Assembly (NCBI GenBank): GCA_002421645.1
Contig: DIST01000036.1
Coordinates: forward strand, 1 to 33,260
Direction: 5' to 3'
Length of the DNA stretch: 33,260 bases
Source: Flavobacterium sp. UBA6203
GTDB taxonomy: Bacteria; Bacteroidota; Bacteroidia; Flavobacteriales; Flavobacteriaceae
This document shows, one piece after another, positions 15,704 to 23,238 of this stretch (the first letter of the stretch is position 1; the number at the start of each line of letters is the position of its first letter). Position numbers and translations under genes: made by a program. The notes beneath the pieces are model-generated. The model was given only the letters and a program-made list of their open reading frames with translations. It searched no databases and was not told where the DNA came from.

Positions 15704-16387
15704 ATGTACACGCCAATCAACCAATGGGCCGAAGACGATCGCCCACGTGAAAAATTTCTTTTAAAAGGTAAATCCACCTTATCAGACTCCGAATTACTTG
15801 CTATTTTAATTGGTTCCGGTTCTCGAAATGAGAGCGCGGTGCAATTGTGTCAACGCATTTTAGCTTCCTCCGAAAACAATCTGAATACGTTAGGAAAAAT
15901 GTCAGTTTCCCAACTCATGCAATTCAAAGGAATTGGAGAAGCTAAAGCCATTTCCATCGCTGCTGCCCTAGAATTAGGAAGAAGACGCAGAGCTGAGGAA
16001 GCTGTAGAACTCAAAAAAATAACTTCCAGTAAAGCGGTTTTCGATATCATGCAACCCATTATTGGCGAATTGCCTCACGAAGAATTTTGGGTTTTGTATC
16101 TCAATAATTCCAATAAAGTCATTTACAAAGCCCAACTCTCAAAAGGCGGAATCACCGGAACTGTTGTAGATATTCGAATAATCTTCAAAATGGCATTCGA
16201 ACAAAATGCTACGGGTTTAATACTTTCACACAATCATCCCTCAGGAAAATTAATGGCAAGCGAAGCCGATTTAAAAATCACAAAGCGTATCAAAGAAGCA
16301 GGGCAAACCTTAGAAATTCAAGTTTTAGATCATCTTATCATTACAGAAAACGGGTATTTGAGTTTTCAGGACGAAGGGATTTTTTGA
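15704..16387 (+). CDS. radC: RadC-family JAMM protein
   Basis: Protein of 227 residues, usual for RadC. A helix-hairpin-helix segment, KGIGEAKAISIAAALELG, is at 75-92. The C-terminal JAMM/MPN metal site is HNHPSG (176-181) with Asp189 in SEADL and a glutamate in PHEEFW (126-127). The family was named for DNA repair, but its real role in bacteria is unsettled; a zinc-dependent hydrolase activity is likely from the fold. The ATG at 15704 gives the normal N-terminus, with INQWAEDDRPREK. It stands alone: a promoter precedes it and a long repeat-filled gap follows. Confidence 0.93.
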   Translation: MYTPINQWAEDDRPREKFLLKGKSTLSDSELLAILIGSGSRNESAVQLCQRILASSENNLNTLGKMSVSQLMQFKGIGEAKAISIAAALELGRRRRAEEAVELKKITSSKAVFDIMQPIIGELPHEEFWVLYLNNSNKVIYKAQLSKGGITGTVVDIRIIFKMAFEQNATGLILSHNHPSGKLMASEADLKITKRIKEAGQTLEIQVLDHLIITENGYLSFQDEGIF

Positions 16388-16528
16388 TTTTTTAAACAAA
16401 TAATTGTATATGTCTTGATTTTTAACGCAAAGATGTAAAGGTTTTTCGCAAAGAATGCAAAAGTATATGTTTGAAAATTATAAGAATCTTACAAAAAAAG
16501 GATTAAGTAAAAAGTTTAAAGAAGGATT

Positions 16529-16544
16529 GTCCCCTTGAGGGGAC
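16529..16544. repeat. GC-rich small hairpin
   Basis: GTCCCC and GGGGAC form a perfect 6-bp stem around TTGA, much richer in GC than its surroundings. There is no T run directly after, so it is not a standard terminator. Confidence 0.5.
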
Positions 16545-16610
16545 TTTAGGGGTGTTATGCGATTTTAATTTTGAAGCACACACTCACATAGTTTTTTGTT
16601 GATAAGAATT

Positions 16611-16630
16611 TACACAGAGATACACAGAGT
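16611..16630 (+). repeat. Direct 10-base repeat
   Basis: TACACAGAGA is followed at once by TACACAGAGT. No facing arm was found. The style is that of the other word-repeat islands in this window. Confidence 0.5.
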
Positions 16631-16773
16631 TTTTTGAATAACTTATTGTCAAGTGAGATTCATAGAGACGCTTGCTTTTGGAACACTTTAAAGAATACTA
16701 AAAATGGATTCCATTGCGAACTTTTCGAAAAAACTTTGCGTCTTTGCGTTTAAACCCAATAATTATGGAAACT

Positions 16774-16787
16774 TTAAGAATTCTTAA
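16774..16787. promoter_or_regulatory. Perfect palindrome upstream of the SOD gene
   Basis: TTAAGAATTCTTAA is a 14-base perfect palindrome, 49 bases before the SOD ATG. A weak -7 candidate, TATTTTTA, lies at 16811-16818, so the palindrome would sit just upstream of the -33 region, where an activator or redox regulator could bind. Confidence 0.35.
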
Positions 16788-16835
16788 TTTTTTATCTAAT
16801 CAATAAGCTGTATTTTTATCAAAAATTAAAATATC

Positions 16836-17834
16836 ATGAAGAACATAAAACTTTTAGTTGCAACACTTTTAGTAACAGTAACAGCATCGGCGCAGTTTAC
16901 ACAAAAAGCATTACCTTACGCTTATAATGCTTTGGAGCCTTTTGTAGACGCGCAAACTATGGAAATTCATTACAGTAAGCATCACGCGGCTTATGTAAAA
17001 AATCTAAATACAGCTTTAGCAGGAACTGCAGATGAAAAATTAAGCTTAAATGAAATTTTTGCTAAGATTTCTACTATGCCAGCAGCAGTTCGTAATAACG
17101 GTGGCGGACATTATAACCACGAGTTGTTTTGGTCAGTTTTAACACCAGAGAAAAACACTAAAATGTCGACTGAGTTAGAAAAAGCTATAAATGAAACTTT
17201 CGGAAGTTTAGACGGATTGAAAGAAAAATTAAATGCAGCAGGAGCAAGTCGATTTGGTTCAGGTTGGGCTTGGTTGGTTGTGACTAAAGAAGGGAAATTA
17301 GTAGTTAGTTCAACTCCAAATCAAGATAATCCATTGATGGATATTGCTGAAGTAAAAGGAACACCAATCTTCGGAATAGATGTTTGGGAACATGCTTATT
17401 ACTTAAAATACCAAAACAAACGTGCAGATTATTTATCCGCTTTATGGAATGTTGTAAACTGGACAGAAGTTAGTAAAAGATACAAAGCAGCGATGCCAAA
17501 ACCAGATACCTTTGCTGCTTGGCCAGAAATCAAAACGTTTCACAAAGTGATGTCGCAAACTTTCCATCCAAGTGAAGAAGGAAATTTACAACCTATCAAA
17601 GAGAGAAGTGCTGAAATGGCTGAAAAAGCAAATGCTTTAAAAACTGCTAAAATTCCAGCGGAATTCAATAAAAAAGAAATTGTAGCTGCAGTAAATAAAT
17701 TAGCTAAAGACAGTAAAGCGTTAGATAAATTAGTAAAAGCGAAGGCTTCTGACGAGAAAATCACTAAAGCTTTAAATGGTTTACATGACACTTTCCATAC
17801 GATAGTAGGATTGTGTACTCATGATGAAGAATAA
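16836..17834 (+). CDS. sodA: Exported Mn-type superoxide dismutase with extra C-terminal His/Cys domain
   Basis: Superoxide dismutase that converts superoxide to peroxide and oxygen, exported by a signal peptide ([14 protein letters not shown], cut before Gln20). Metal ligands by alignment to E. coli SodA: His45 (MEIHYSKHH), His95 ([11 protein letters not shown]), Asp182 and His186 (DVWEHAYYL). Tyr53 and Gln163 (NQDNPL) are the outer-sphere residues, and the Gln position plus GGGH indicate the Mn or cambialistic type. The family is about 200 residues; this one has 332. The extra region (about 228-332) is helical and carries His236, His244, His317, His321, Cys327 and His329, a possible metal or heme site. 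A terminator follows, then the ABC operon. Confidence 0.93.
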   Translation: MKNIKLLVATLLVTVTASAQFTQKALPYAYNALEPFVDAQTMEIHYSKHHAAYVKNLNTALAGTADEKLSLNEIFAKISTMPAAVRNNGGGHYNHELFWSVLTPEKNTKMSTELEKAINETFGSLDGLKEKLNAAGASRFGSGWAWLVVTKEGKLVVSSTPNQDNPLMDIAEVKGTPIFGIDVWEHAYYLKYQNKRADYLSALWNVVNWTEVSKRYKAAMPKPDTFAAWPEIKTFHKVMSQTFHPSEEGNLQPIKERSAEMAEKANALKTAKIPAEFNKKEIVAAVNKLAKDSKALDKLVKAKASDEKITKALNGLHDTFHTIVGLCTHDEE

Positions 17835-17856
17835 TATTTGAGATTAAAATATAAAT

Positions 17857-17889
17857 GCCTTGTGATAAATCATAATCACAAGGCTTTTT
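17857..17889 (+). terminator. Terminator of the SOD gene
   Basis: GCCTTGTGAT (17857-17866) pairs perfectly with ATCACAAGGC (17875-17884) around an AT-rich loop, followed by five T. Confidence 0.9.
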
Positions 17890-17902
17890 ATTAAAATTTA
17901 TT

Positions 17903-17929
17903 TAAGAAATTTTTCTATCCAATTTCTTA
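17903..17929. promoter_or_regulatory. Candidate operator at the ABC/DUF3299 operon promoter
   Basis: TAAGAAATT (17903-17911) and AATTTCTTA (17921-17929) are perfect 9-base complements with a 9-base spacer. A -7-like TATCTTG begins at the end of the right half, placing the repeat over the -33 region, a normal spot for a repressor. The ATG is 34 bases further on. The regulator is unknown; a Fur/Zur-type protein is one guess from the operon's likely metal role. Confidence 0.45.
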
Positions 17930-17962
17930 TCTTGCAACACTAAAATTAATGTTCGTTGAACT

Positions 17963-18592
17963 ATGATTAGCACCAAAAACATCACATTTTCCTACTCAAA
18001 AGATCAACTCTTTCACATGCCCGATTTGTATTGTGAAGCAGGAAGTACTTTGTTGATTACAGGTGATTCTGGAAAAGGAAAAACTACCTATTTACATATT
18101 TTAGCAGGTTTAATAAAACCAAAATCAGGCGAAATCGAAATCGATAAAACCGATATCGTTTCTCTTTCTGAAAAGGCAACCGATAAATTTCGTGGAAAAC
18201 ACATTGGAGTGGTTTTTCAAAAATCGCATTTTATTGGTGCTTTGACCGTTTTAGAAAATCTAGAAATGGCAAGTTGGCTGGCAACGGGTAAAAAGCATAC
18301 GAAAAGAGCTAAGAAATTATTAGAACAATTGGGAATCGGAAATCAAGCGTCTAAATTGCCATCACAATTGAGTATTGGACAACAACAACGCGTTTCGATT
18401 GCACGTGCTTTGATGAACGAACCAAAAGTGTTGTTAGCAGACGAACCCACATCAAGTTTAGATGATAAAAATGCAGAGAAAGTAATCGAATTGCTGACTT
18501 CATTATCAAAAGAATACAAAGCGGCTTTGCTAATCGTTACGCACGACAACCGAATTAAAGAAAGATTTATCAATAAAATTACCTTGATATGA
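17963..18592 (+). CDS. ABC transporter ATP-binding protein (MacB/LolD type)
   Basis: Cytosolic ATPase of 209 residues that powers the FtsX-type permease encoded next. Walker A is GDSGKGKTT (34-42), the Q-loop Gln is at 86 (VVFQKS), the signature is LSIGQQQR (136-143), Walker B is VLLADEP (156-162), the D-loop is SSLDD, and the switch His is 194 (VTHD). The size and compact form match the MacB/LolD/DevA subgroup. Its last four bases overlap the permease start (ATGA at 18589-18592), so the two are translationally coupled. Together with the DUF3299 gene it resembles the order of Pseudomonas aeruginosa PA4064-PA4066, which I recall as zinc-responsive; that parallel is an inference here. Confidence 0.92.
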   Translation: MISTKNITFSYSKDQLFHMPDLYCEAGSTLLITGDSGKGKTTYLHILAGLIKPKSGEIEIDKTDIVSLSEKATDKFRGKHIGVVFQKSHFIGALTVLENLEMASWLATGKKHTKRAKKLLEQLGIGNQASKLPSQLSIGQQQRVSIARALMNEPKVLLADEPTSSLDDKNAEKVIELLTSLSKEYKAALLIVTHDNRIKERFINKITLI

Positions 18593-19848
18593 TAGCAAAA
18601 TTAGCATGGAAAAATATATGGTTCAAACCATTAAATACCATCTTGAGTGTTGTTTTGCTAACCTCAAGTGTTGCGATTATTACGACTTTAGTTTTGGTCG
18701 AAAAGCAATTTGAAGAAAAATTCTCAAGCAATATTGATGGTGTTGATTTAGTAATGGGCGCGCAAGGAAGTCCATTGCAATTGATTTTATCTGCTGTTTA
18801 CCAAGTAGATTCTCCTACGGGGAATATTAGCTACGATTCGGCAAAAGTTTGGATGCAACATCCGTTTGTTCAAAAAGCGATTCCTTTAGCATTTGGAGAT
18901 AATTATCGCGGTTATAAAATTTTAGGAACAACTCCCGATTATTTAGAAAAATATGGAGCAACAATTTCCGAAGGAAAACTTTTTGAGAAGAATTTCGAGG
19001 TTGTAATAGGAAGTGATATCGCTAAAAAATTAAGTTTAAAAATTGGTGACGAGTTCTTCGGTTCTCATGGTGATGCCGCTGAAGGAGAAGTTCATGACCA
19101 TTACGGATACAAAGTTGTCGGAATTGCAAAACCAACAGGGAAAGTAGTAGATAATTTAATTTTATGTACGATTCCAAGTGTTTGGCAAATGCACGGAAGC
19201 CATGGAGTAGAAGAAAACCCTGCTCACGGCGAAGAAGGTCACGTTCATGTAGAAGGAGAAGATCATCATGAGGAAGCCGACATGACTTTAGACGAACCCG
19301 GAATGGAAATTACAGCCGTTTTACTAAAATTCCGCAATAAAATGGGAATTGTAACTTGGCCAAGAATCATTGCACAAAATACTAAAATGCAAGTCGCTTC
19401 ACCAGCTATCGAAGTAAATCGTTTGTTTTCTTTATTTGGAATTGGAATTTCAGCATTGCAATATTTGGCATACGGAATCATGTTGATTTCAGGAATTTCG
19501 ATTTTCATCGCGCTTTACAATACTTTGAAAGAACGTGAAAATGAATTTGCCTTGATGCGTGTCAACGGAGCCAAAAGATTACAACTTCTAAAAGTCGTGA
19601 TGATTGAAAGTTTACTTTTATGTGTGGTTGGATTTGTTTTTGGTACGATTTTGGGGAGAGTAGGATTAAGTATGTTGTCTAACTCAGCCGAAGAAGATTT
19701 CAAAATGAGTTTCAATCCATACGAATTTATTTGGGAGAAAGAGGGAACTTTATTTTTACTAACTATATTTGTGGGCTTTATTGCAGCATTAATTCCAGCT
19801 ATAAAAGCATACAATTTAAATATTTCAAAAACATTAGCAAATGCGTAA
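18589..19848 (+). CDS. FtsX/MacB-type ABC permease with His-rich periplasmic loop
   Basis: Inner-membrane permease of 419 residues. One membrane span lies near residues 18-38, then a large periplasmic domain (about 40-275), then three C-terminal spans (about 280-310, 335-365, 388-412), the standard MacB/FtsX topology with FALMRVNGAKR before the third span. The periplasmic domain has an acidic, histidine-rich stretch: His169 and His171, then His202, 205, 213, 218, 220, 226 and 227 (for example HVHVEGEDHHEE). Such loops commonly bind zinc, copper or nickel. No MacA-like adaptor gene is present. It overlaps the ATPase gene by 4 bases and the DUF3299 gene by 8 bases, a tight operon. The substrate is unproven. 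Confidence 0.9.
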   Translation: MIAKLAWKNIWFKPLNTILSVVLLTSSVAIITTLVLVEKQFEEKFSSNIDGVDLVMGAQGSPLQLILSAVYQVDSPTGNISYDSAKVWMQHPFVQKAIPLAFGDNYRGYKILGTTPDYLEKYGATISEGKLFEKNFEVVIGSDIAKKLSLKIGDEFFGSHGDAAEGEVHDHYGYKVVGIAKPTGKVVDNLILCTIPSVWQMHGSHGVEENPAHGEEGHVHVEGEDHHEEADMTLDEPGMEITAVLLKFRNKMGIVTWPRIIAQNTKMQVASPAIEVNRLFSLFGIGISALQYLAYGIMLISGISIFIALYNTLKERENEFALMRVNGAKRLQLLKVVMIESLLLCVVGFVFGTILGRVGLSMLSNSAEEDFKMSFNPYEFIWEKEGTLFLLTIFVGFIAALIPAIKAYNLNISKTLANA

Positions 19849-20332
19849 TTATATTAAATTAAGTTTGGCTTTATTCGTTTTCATTTCGATGATGAGCTTT
19901 TCAGATAGTACAACTTCAAGTATAAAAACTACTAATAAATCATCAGTAGCAGCAGATACTTTAACATGGAAAATATTAGGCGATATCAAATATGTTCGTA
20001 AAAAACATGCGACTTATGGCGAAGTAGAATTCCCGCAAGTGAACATGAAATTGAAAATGATGCAAAAGAAAACCGTTTTCATGAGCGGATTTATTGTGCC
20101 AATCGATAACAAAAACTATGCGTTGAGTAAAAACGTTTTCGCTGCTTGTTTCTTCTGTGGAAAATCTGGACCAGAGACTATTGCTGGAATCAAATTTAAA
20201 GGTGGTGCTTTTCCAAAGTTAAAAACCGATACCTATGTAACCTTAAAAGGGACTTTTAGATACAACGAAACAGACGTTGAAGATTGGATTTACCATATCG
20301 AGAACGCCGAAATTATCTCTCAAAGCAAATAA
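19841..20332 (+). CDS. Exported DUF3299 protein with CFFC motif
   Basis: Periplasmic protein of 163 residues with an N-terminal hydrophobic export signal (KLSLALFVFISMMSF). It has the DUF3299 pattern: a beta-rich core with MSGFIVPIDN and, at 101-112, AACFFCGKSGPE with Cys103 and Cys106, then VTLKGTF and VEDWIYHIENAEI, resembling an OB-like barrel. The Cys pair may bind a metal or be redox active. The start overlaps the permease end by 8 bases, and a terminator follows the stop by five bases, so it is the last gene of the operon. As far as I recall, DUF3299 genes in proteobacteria also sit beside ABC permeases of this type and respond to zinc shortage. Confidence 0.85.
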   Translation: MRNYIKLSLALFVFISMMSFSDSTTSSIKTTNKSSVAADTLTWKILGDIKYVRKKHATYGEVEFPQVNMKLKMMQKKTVFMSGFIVPIDNKNYALSKNVFAACFFCGKSGPETIAGIKFKGGAFPKLKTDTYVTLKGTFRYNETDVEDWIYHIENAEIISQSK

Positions 20333-20337
20333 ATTAG

Positions 20338-20362
20338 AAGCCCATTCATTTGGGCTTTTTTT
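20338..20362 (+). terminator. Terminator of the ABC/DUF3299 operon
   Basis: AAGCCCA (20338-20344) pairs with TGGGCTT (20351-20357) around TTCATT, followed by a T run. Confidence 0.88.
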
Positions 20363-20365
20363 AAT

Positions 20366-20416
20366 GGCTTGGTCCCGCTGTCCGCTATACAAGGTGTCGC
20401 TCCCATCGGGGCTAAA
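20366..20416 (+). repeat. GC-rich interspersed intergenic sequence
   Basis: The segment contains GGTCCCGCTGTCCGCTATAC and ends TCGCTCCCATCGGGGCTAA. CCCG (20374-20377) can pair with CGGG (20407-20410). It is clearly richer in GC than the surrounding DNA and has no open frame. I recall closely similar CCCGCT...TCCGCT...ATCGGGGCTAA strings in intergenic regions of other flavobacterial genomes, so it is probably one copy of a dispersed element; its name, if any, is unknown to me. Confidence 0.55.
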
Positions 20417-20470
20417 ACAATCATAAAGTTAAAAAAAATCAGTAGTAAATTAGAAACATCCCGAAATTCA

Positions 20471-20503
20471 TAATTGGTGACAATTCGTGAAATTCGTGTT
20501 TAA
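20471..20503 (+). repeat. Tandem 9-10 nt words (AATTCGTGA type) before the HAD gene
   Basis: The words TAATTGGTGAC, AATTCGTGA and AATTCGTGT follow each other at 20471-20499. No facing arm was seen. The island ends seven bases before the ATG at 20511. The GTG inside it (20487) is in frame with the gene but is part of the repeat, not a likely start. Confidence 0.6.
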
Positions 20504-20510
20504 AGATAAA

Positions 20511-21203
20511 ATGAAATCATTCCAACATAAAAAACATCTCTTTTTCGATTTAGATCACACGCTTTGGGATTTTGATAAAAATTCAGCTTTTGCATTTGAT
20601 ACTATTTTCAAACAACAAGGTTTTGATATAAAATTGTCCGATTTTCTAAATATTTACATTCCAAGAAACCAACATTATTGGAAATTGTATCAAGTGAATC
20701 AAATCACACACGACGATTTACGTTATTATCGTTTAAAAGATGTTTTCGATGCGTTACAATTTGAAGTTTCAGACGAAATGATTCATCATTTATCAGAAGA
20801 ATATATCAAATACTTGCCAGAGTTTAATCATCTTTTCGATGGTGCTATTGAATTATTAGATTATTTAAAACCGAAATATCAATTGCACATCATTACCAAT
20901 GGTTTTGCATCGGTTCAAACCAAAAAAATGAAGAATTCGAAAATTGATCATTATTTTGAAACGATTACCAATTCCGAAATGGCGGGTGTAAAAAAACCGC
21001 ATCGCAACATATTTGATTTTGCCTTATCTTTGGCAAACGCTTCAAAAGAAGAAAGCTTAATGATTGGGGATAGTTACGAAGCCGATATCATTGGAGCACA
21101 AGAAGCTGGTATTGAAGCTGTATTTTTTAATGAACAAAATATCAAAGTTGAAAATCCAGTTTTACAAGTAAGTCATTTATTAGAATTAAAAAATATATTA
21201 TAG
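20511..21203 (+). CDS. HAD-family hydrolase, YjjG-type pyrimidine nucleotidase
   Basis: Cytosolic phosphatase of 230 residues. Motif I is FDLDHTLWDF with the nucleophile Asp13 and Asp15; motif II is ITNGF; the motif III lysine is in GVKKPHRNIF; motif IV is GDSYEADI. The helical cap between motifs I and II and the DLDHTLWDF form fit the YjjG group, which removes phosphate from non-canonical pyrimidine nucleotides. I choose the ATG at 20511 rather than the in-frame GTG at 20487, because the eight extra codons lie in a word-repeat and the HAD strand follows immediately. An exported unknown protein starts two bases after the stop, so the pair is probably co-transcribed. Confidence 0.9.
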   Translation: MKSFQHKKHLFFDLDHTLWDFDKNSAFAFDTIFKQQGFDIKLSDFLNIYIPRNQHYWKLYQVNQITHDDLRYYRLKDVFDALQFEVSDEMIHHLSEEYIKYLPEFNHLFDGAIELLDYLKPKYQLHIITNGFASVQTKKMKNSKIDHYFETITNSEMAGVKKPHRNIFDFALSLANASKEESLMIGDSYEADIIGAQEAGIEAVFFNEQNIKVENPVLQVSHLLELKNIL

Positions 21204-21205
21204 TT

Positions 21206-21904
21206 ATGAAGAAGTTATTTTTATTATTGTTATTGGGTTTTTCATTTTCATTTGCTCAAGGAAATTATAAATATGTAGTTGTTCCTTTAAAGTTTAGCTT
21301 CTTTAATGAGAATAATAAATATAATTTAAATGCAATGACCAAATCTTTCTTTGAAAGAGAAGGTTTTGAGGTCTTTTATGATACCGATCAATTTCCAAAA
21401 GAATTGGCGCAAAATCGTTGTTCAGCATTATTTGTGAATGTTATTGAAAATAATAATTTATTTGTCACTAAAATAAATGTTGAGATTAAAGATTGTTACA
21501 ATAAAGTTCTTTTAGTAAGCGATTTAGGATCTAGTAGAGAAAAAGAATATCAAAAAGCGTATGTAGAAGCATTTCGAATTGCTTTATCTTCAGTTAGAGA
21601 AAAATTAAAATCTATAGAAAAAGGTTTAAGTCAAGAAGAAATAAGAATAGAAGATTCTAAAAATACCAGCGAAGTACAAGTACTATCTGAAAAATTCACA
21701 GCAGTTGCAACAGAGTTTGGGTGTAATTTAGTAAATGAGAGATCAGTTGTTGTTTTTAATCTACAAAAAACTTCAAATGGCAATATTTTTACTGCAACGA
21801 AAGGTGTTCTAAGCGGTATTTTAATTAAGAAAAATAGTGGTTGGTTTTTTGAATATTATGAAGGAGAAAAATTAATTTCTGAAAAAGTAGACGTTAAGTT
21901 TTAA
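21206..21904 (+). CDS. Exported protein of unknown function
   Basis: Protein of 232 residues with a clear signal peptide (KKLFLLLLLGFSFSFA, cut before Gln). The mature part begins with a strand pattern (YKYVVVPLKFSFF), has LFVNVIENNNLFVTKINVEI, and a central amphipathic helix (about 110-140, EYQKAYVEAFRIALSSVREK) followed by a second mixed region ending EYYEGEKLISEKVDVKF. It carries two cysteines in the first domain (NRCSAL and KDCYNK) and one later. I recognise no family. The gene begins two bases after the HAD gene, so the two share a message; it converges on rarA with a 14-base gap and no hairpin terminator. Confidence 0.8.
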   Translation: MKKLFLLLLLGFSFSFAQGNYKYVVVPLKFSFFNENNKYNLNAMTKSFFEREGFEVFYDTDQFPKELAQNRCSALFVNVIENNNLFVTKINVEIKDCYNKVLLVSDLGSSREKEYQKAYVEAFRIALSSVREKLKSIEKGLSQEEIRIEDSKNTSEVQVLSEKFTAVATEFGCNLVNERSVVVFNLQKTSNGNIFTATKGVLSGILIKKNSGWFFEYYEGEKLISEKVDVKF

Positions 21905-21918
21905 TTTTTTTACTCTTT

Positions 21919-23196
21919 TTAATATCCATACTTATCCTTCCATCGATTCTTCAAAAACTGACGTAATTCTTTTTCACGAGCATTTTCTCCTGGTTCAAAG
22001 AATTTAGTTTCGGAAATTTCGGTTGGTAAAAATTCTTGTTCGGCAAAATTGTTTGGGAAGTCGTGTGAATATTTGTATTCTTCACCATATCCTAATTCTT
22101 TCATTAATTTAGTTGGTGCATTTCTTAAGTGAATTGGAACGGGCAAATCTCCAGTTTGTTTTACTATTTGTTGCGCTTTCCCAATAGCCATGTAACTCGC
22201 GTTACTTTTTGCCGAAGTTGCCAAATAAATTGCGCATTGACTCAAAATAATTCGGCTTTCTGGATAACCAATGGTGGTTACGGCTTGAAACGTATTATTT
22301 GCCATTATCAAAGCCGTTGGATTTGCATTTCCAATATCTTCACTTGCTAAAATAAGCATTCTTCGGGCGATGAATTTTACATCTTCGCCACCTTCAATCA
22401 TTCGAGCTAACCAATACACCGCACCATTTGGGTCGCTTCCACGAATCGATTTAATGAAAGCCGAAACTATATCATAATGTTGTTCGCCTGTTTTGTCATA
22501 TAACACCGTGTTTTTTTGGACCAATTGCATTACCTTTTCATTCGTAATTTCAATGGTATCACTTTCGTTAGCATTAATGACTAATTCGAAAATATTTAAT
22601 AATTTTCGTCCATCGCCACCCGAAAGTCTTAATAAAGCTTCGGTTTCTTTTAATTGAATGACTTTGTTTTGAAGTTCTAAATCGGTTTTCATAGCTCGAT
22701 GTAATAACGCTTCTAAATCGTCTTTGGTAAACGCATTCAAAACATAAACCTGACATCTTGACAATAAAGCGGGTATGACTTCAAAACTCGGATTTTCGGT
22801 AGTAGCTCCAATTAAAGTTACCCAACCTTTTTCCACCGCAGCCAACAAAGAATCTTGTTGGGATTTTGAAAAACGATGAATCTCATCAATAAACAAAATC
22901 GGATTTTTTGCGGTGAATAAACCACTACTTTGTTTCGCTTTTTCGATTACCTCACGAATGTCTTTCACTCCAGAATGTATCGCACTCAATTGGTAAAAAG
23001 GACGTTTGCTTTCTTGAGCAATGATTTGCGCTAAAGTCGTTTTTCCAGTTCCGGGTGGTCCCCATAAAATCAAACTTGGAATTAATCCTTTGGCAATTTG
23101 TTGCGTTAACGAACCTTCAGGTCCAACTAAATGCAATTGGCTGATGTAATCCGATAATTGTTGTGGGCGAATGCGTTCGGCTAATGGTTGATTCAT
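21919..23196 (-). CDS. rarA: Replication-associated recombination protein A (AAA+ ATPase)
   Basis: Cytosolic AAA+ ATPase related to clamp loaders, acting at stalled or damaged replication forks. The 425 residues are usual. Walker A GPPGTGKT is at 46-53, Walker B FIDEIH at 102-107, sensor 1 GATTEN at 130-135, and the arginine finger in LLSRC at 144-148. The C-terminal half has the MgsA tetramer features RGSDPNGAVYWLARMIEGGE and RRMLILASEDIGNANP. The ATG complement at 23194-23196 gives the standard N-terminus, PLAERIRPQ. It is transcribed alone, towards the unknown exported gene; a -7 element lies just upstream. Confidence 0.95.
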   Translation of the reverse strand: MNQPLAERIRPQQLSDYISQLHLVGPEGSLTQQIAKGLIPSLILWGPPGTGKTTLAQIIAQESKRPFYQLSAIHSGVKDIREVIEKAKQSSGLFTAKNPILFIDEIHRFSKSQQDSLLAAVEKGWVTLIGATTENPSFEVIPALLSRCQVYVLNAFTKDDLEALLHRAMKTDLELQNKVIQLKETEALLRLSGGDGRKLLNIFELVINANESDTIEITNEKVMQLVQKNTVLYDKTGEQHYDIVSAFIKSIRGSDPNGAVYWLARMIEGGEDVKFIARRMLILASEDIGNANPTALIMANNTFQAVTTIGYPESRIILSQCAIYLATSAKSNASYMAIGKAQQIVKQTGDLPVPIHLRNAPTKLMKELGYGEEYKYSHDFPNNFAEQEFLPTEISETKFFEPGENAREKELRQFLKNRWKDKYGY

Positions 23197-23208
23197 GACG
23201 TAAAATTA

Positions 23209-23216
23209 CAAAAATA
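23209..23216 (-). promoter_or_regulatory. -7 promoter element of rarA
   Basis: Read on the minus strand, TATTTTTG matches TAnnTTTG and lies 12 bases before the ATG, implying a leader of about 7 bases. No clear -33 element. Confidence 0.45.
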
Positions 23217-23238
23217 TGCGATTCTTTTTTAGATTTTT

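Larger units (their letters stand above)
16421..16754 (+). repeat. Long inverted repeat of ACGCAAAG words
   Basis: The left arm (16421-16463) starts TTTAACGCAAAGATGTAAAG; the complement of the right arm (16714-16754) starts TTTAAACGCAAAGACGCAAA. About 33 of 40 aligned bases agree. The word is 8 bases, ACGCAAAG, followed by a T run and TCGCAAAG-like units. The arms are about 250 bases apart. Similar AACGCAAAGACGCAAAG strings are familiar from other Flavobacterium intergenic regions. Confidence 0.7.
16388..16835 (+). other. Gene-free 448-base gap with nested repeats
   Basis: No open frame here looks coding. The gap holds a long inverted repeat (arms 16421-16463 and 16714-16754), a GTCCCC hairpin (16529-16544), a direct 10-base repeat (16611-16630) and a 14-base palindrome (16774-16787) near the SOD promoter. 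No terminator for radC was recognised. Confidence 0.8.

Noticed and set aside
16388..16835. A tRNA or other structured RNA gene in the long gap
   Set aside because: No cloverleaf, T-loop or CCA-type end was found; all visible structure is the repeat arms, a 6-bp hairpin and a palindrome.
20366..20416. Insertion sequence end
   Set aside because: No transposase frame, no partner end and no target duplication in the window; it is better described as a dispersed repeat copy.
20487..20510. GTG start adding eight residues to the HAD hydrolase
   Set aside because: The GTG and following codons belong to an AATTCGTGA word repeat; the ATG at 20511 lies directly before the conserved HAD strand.
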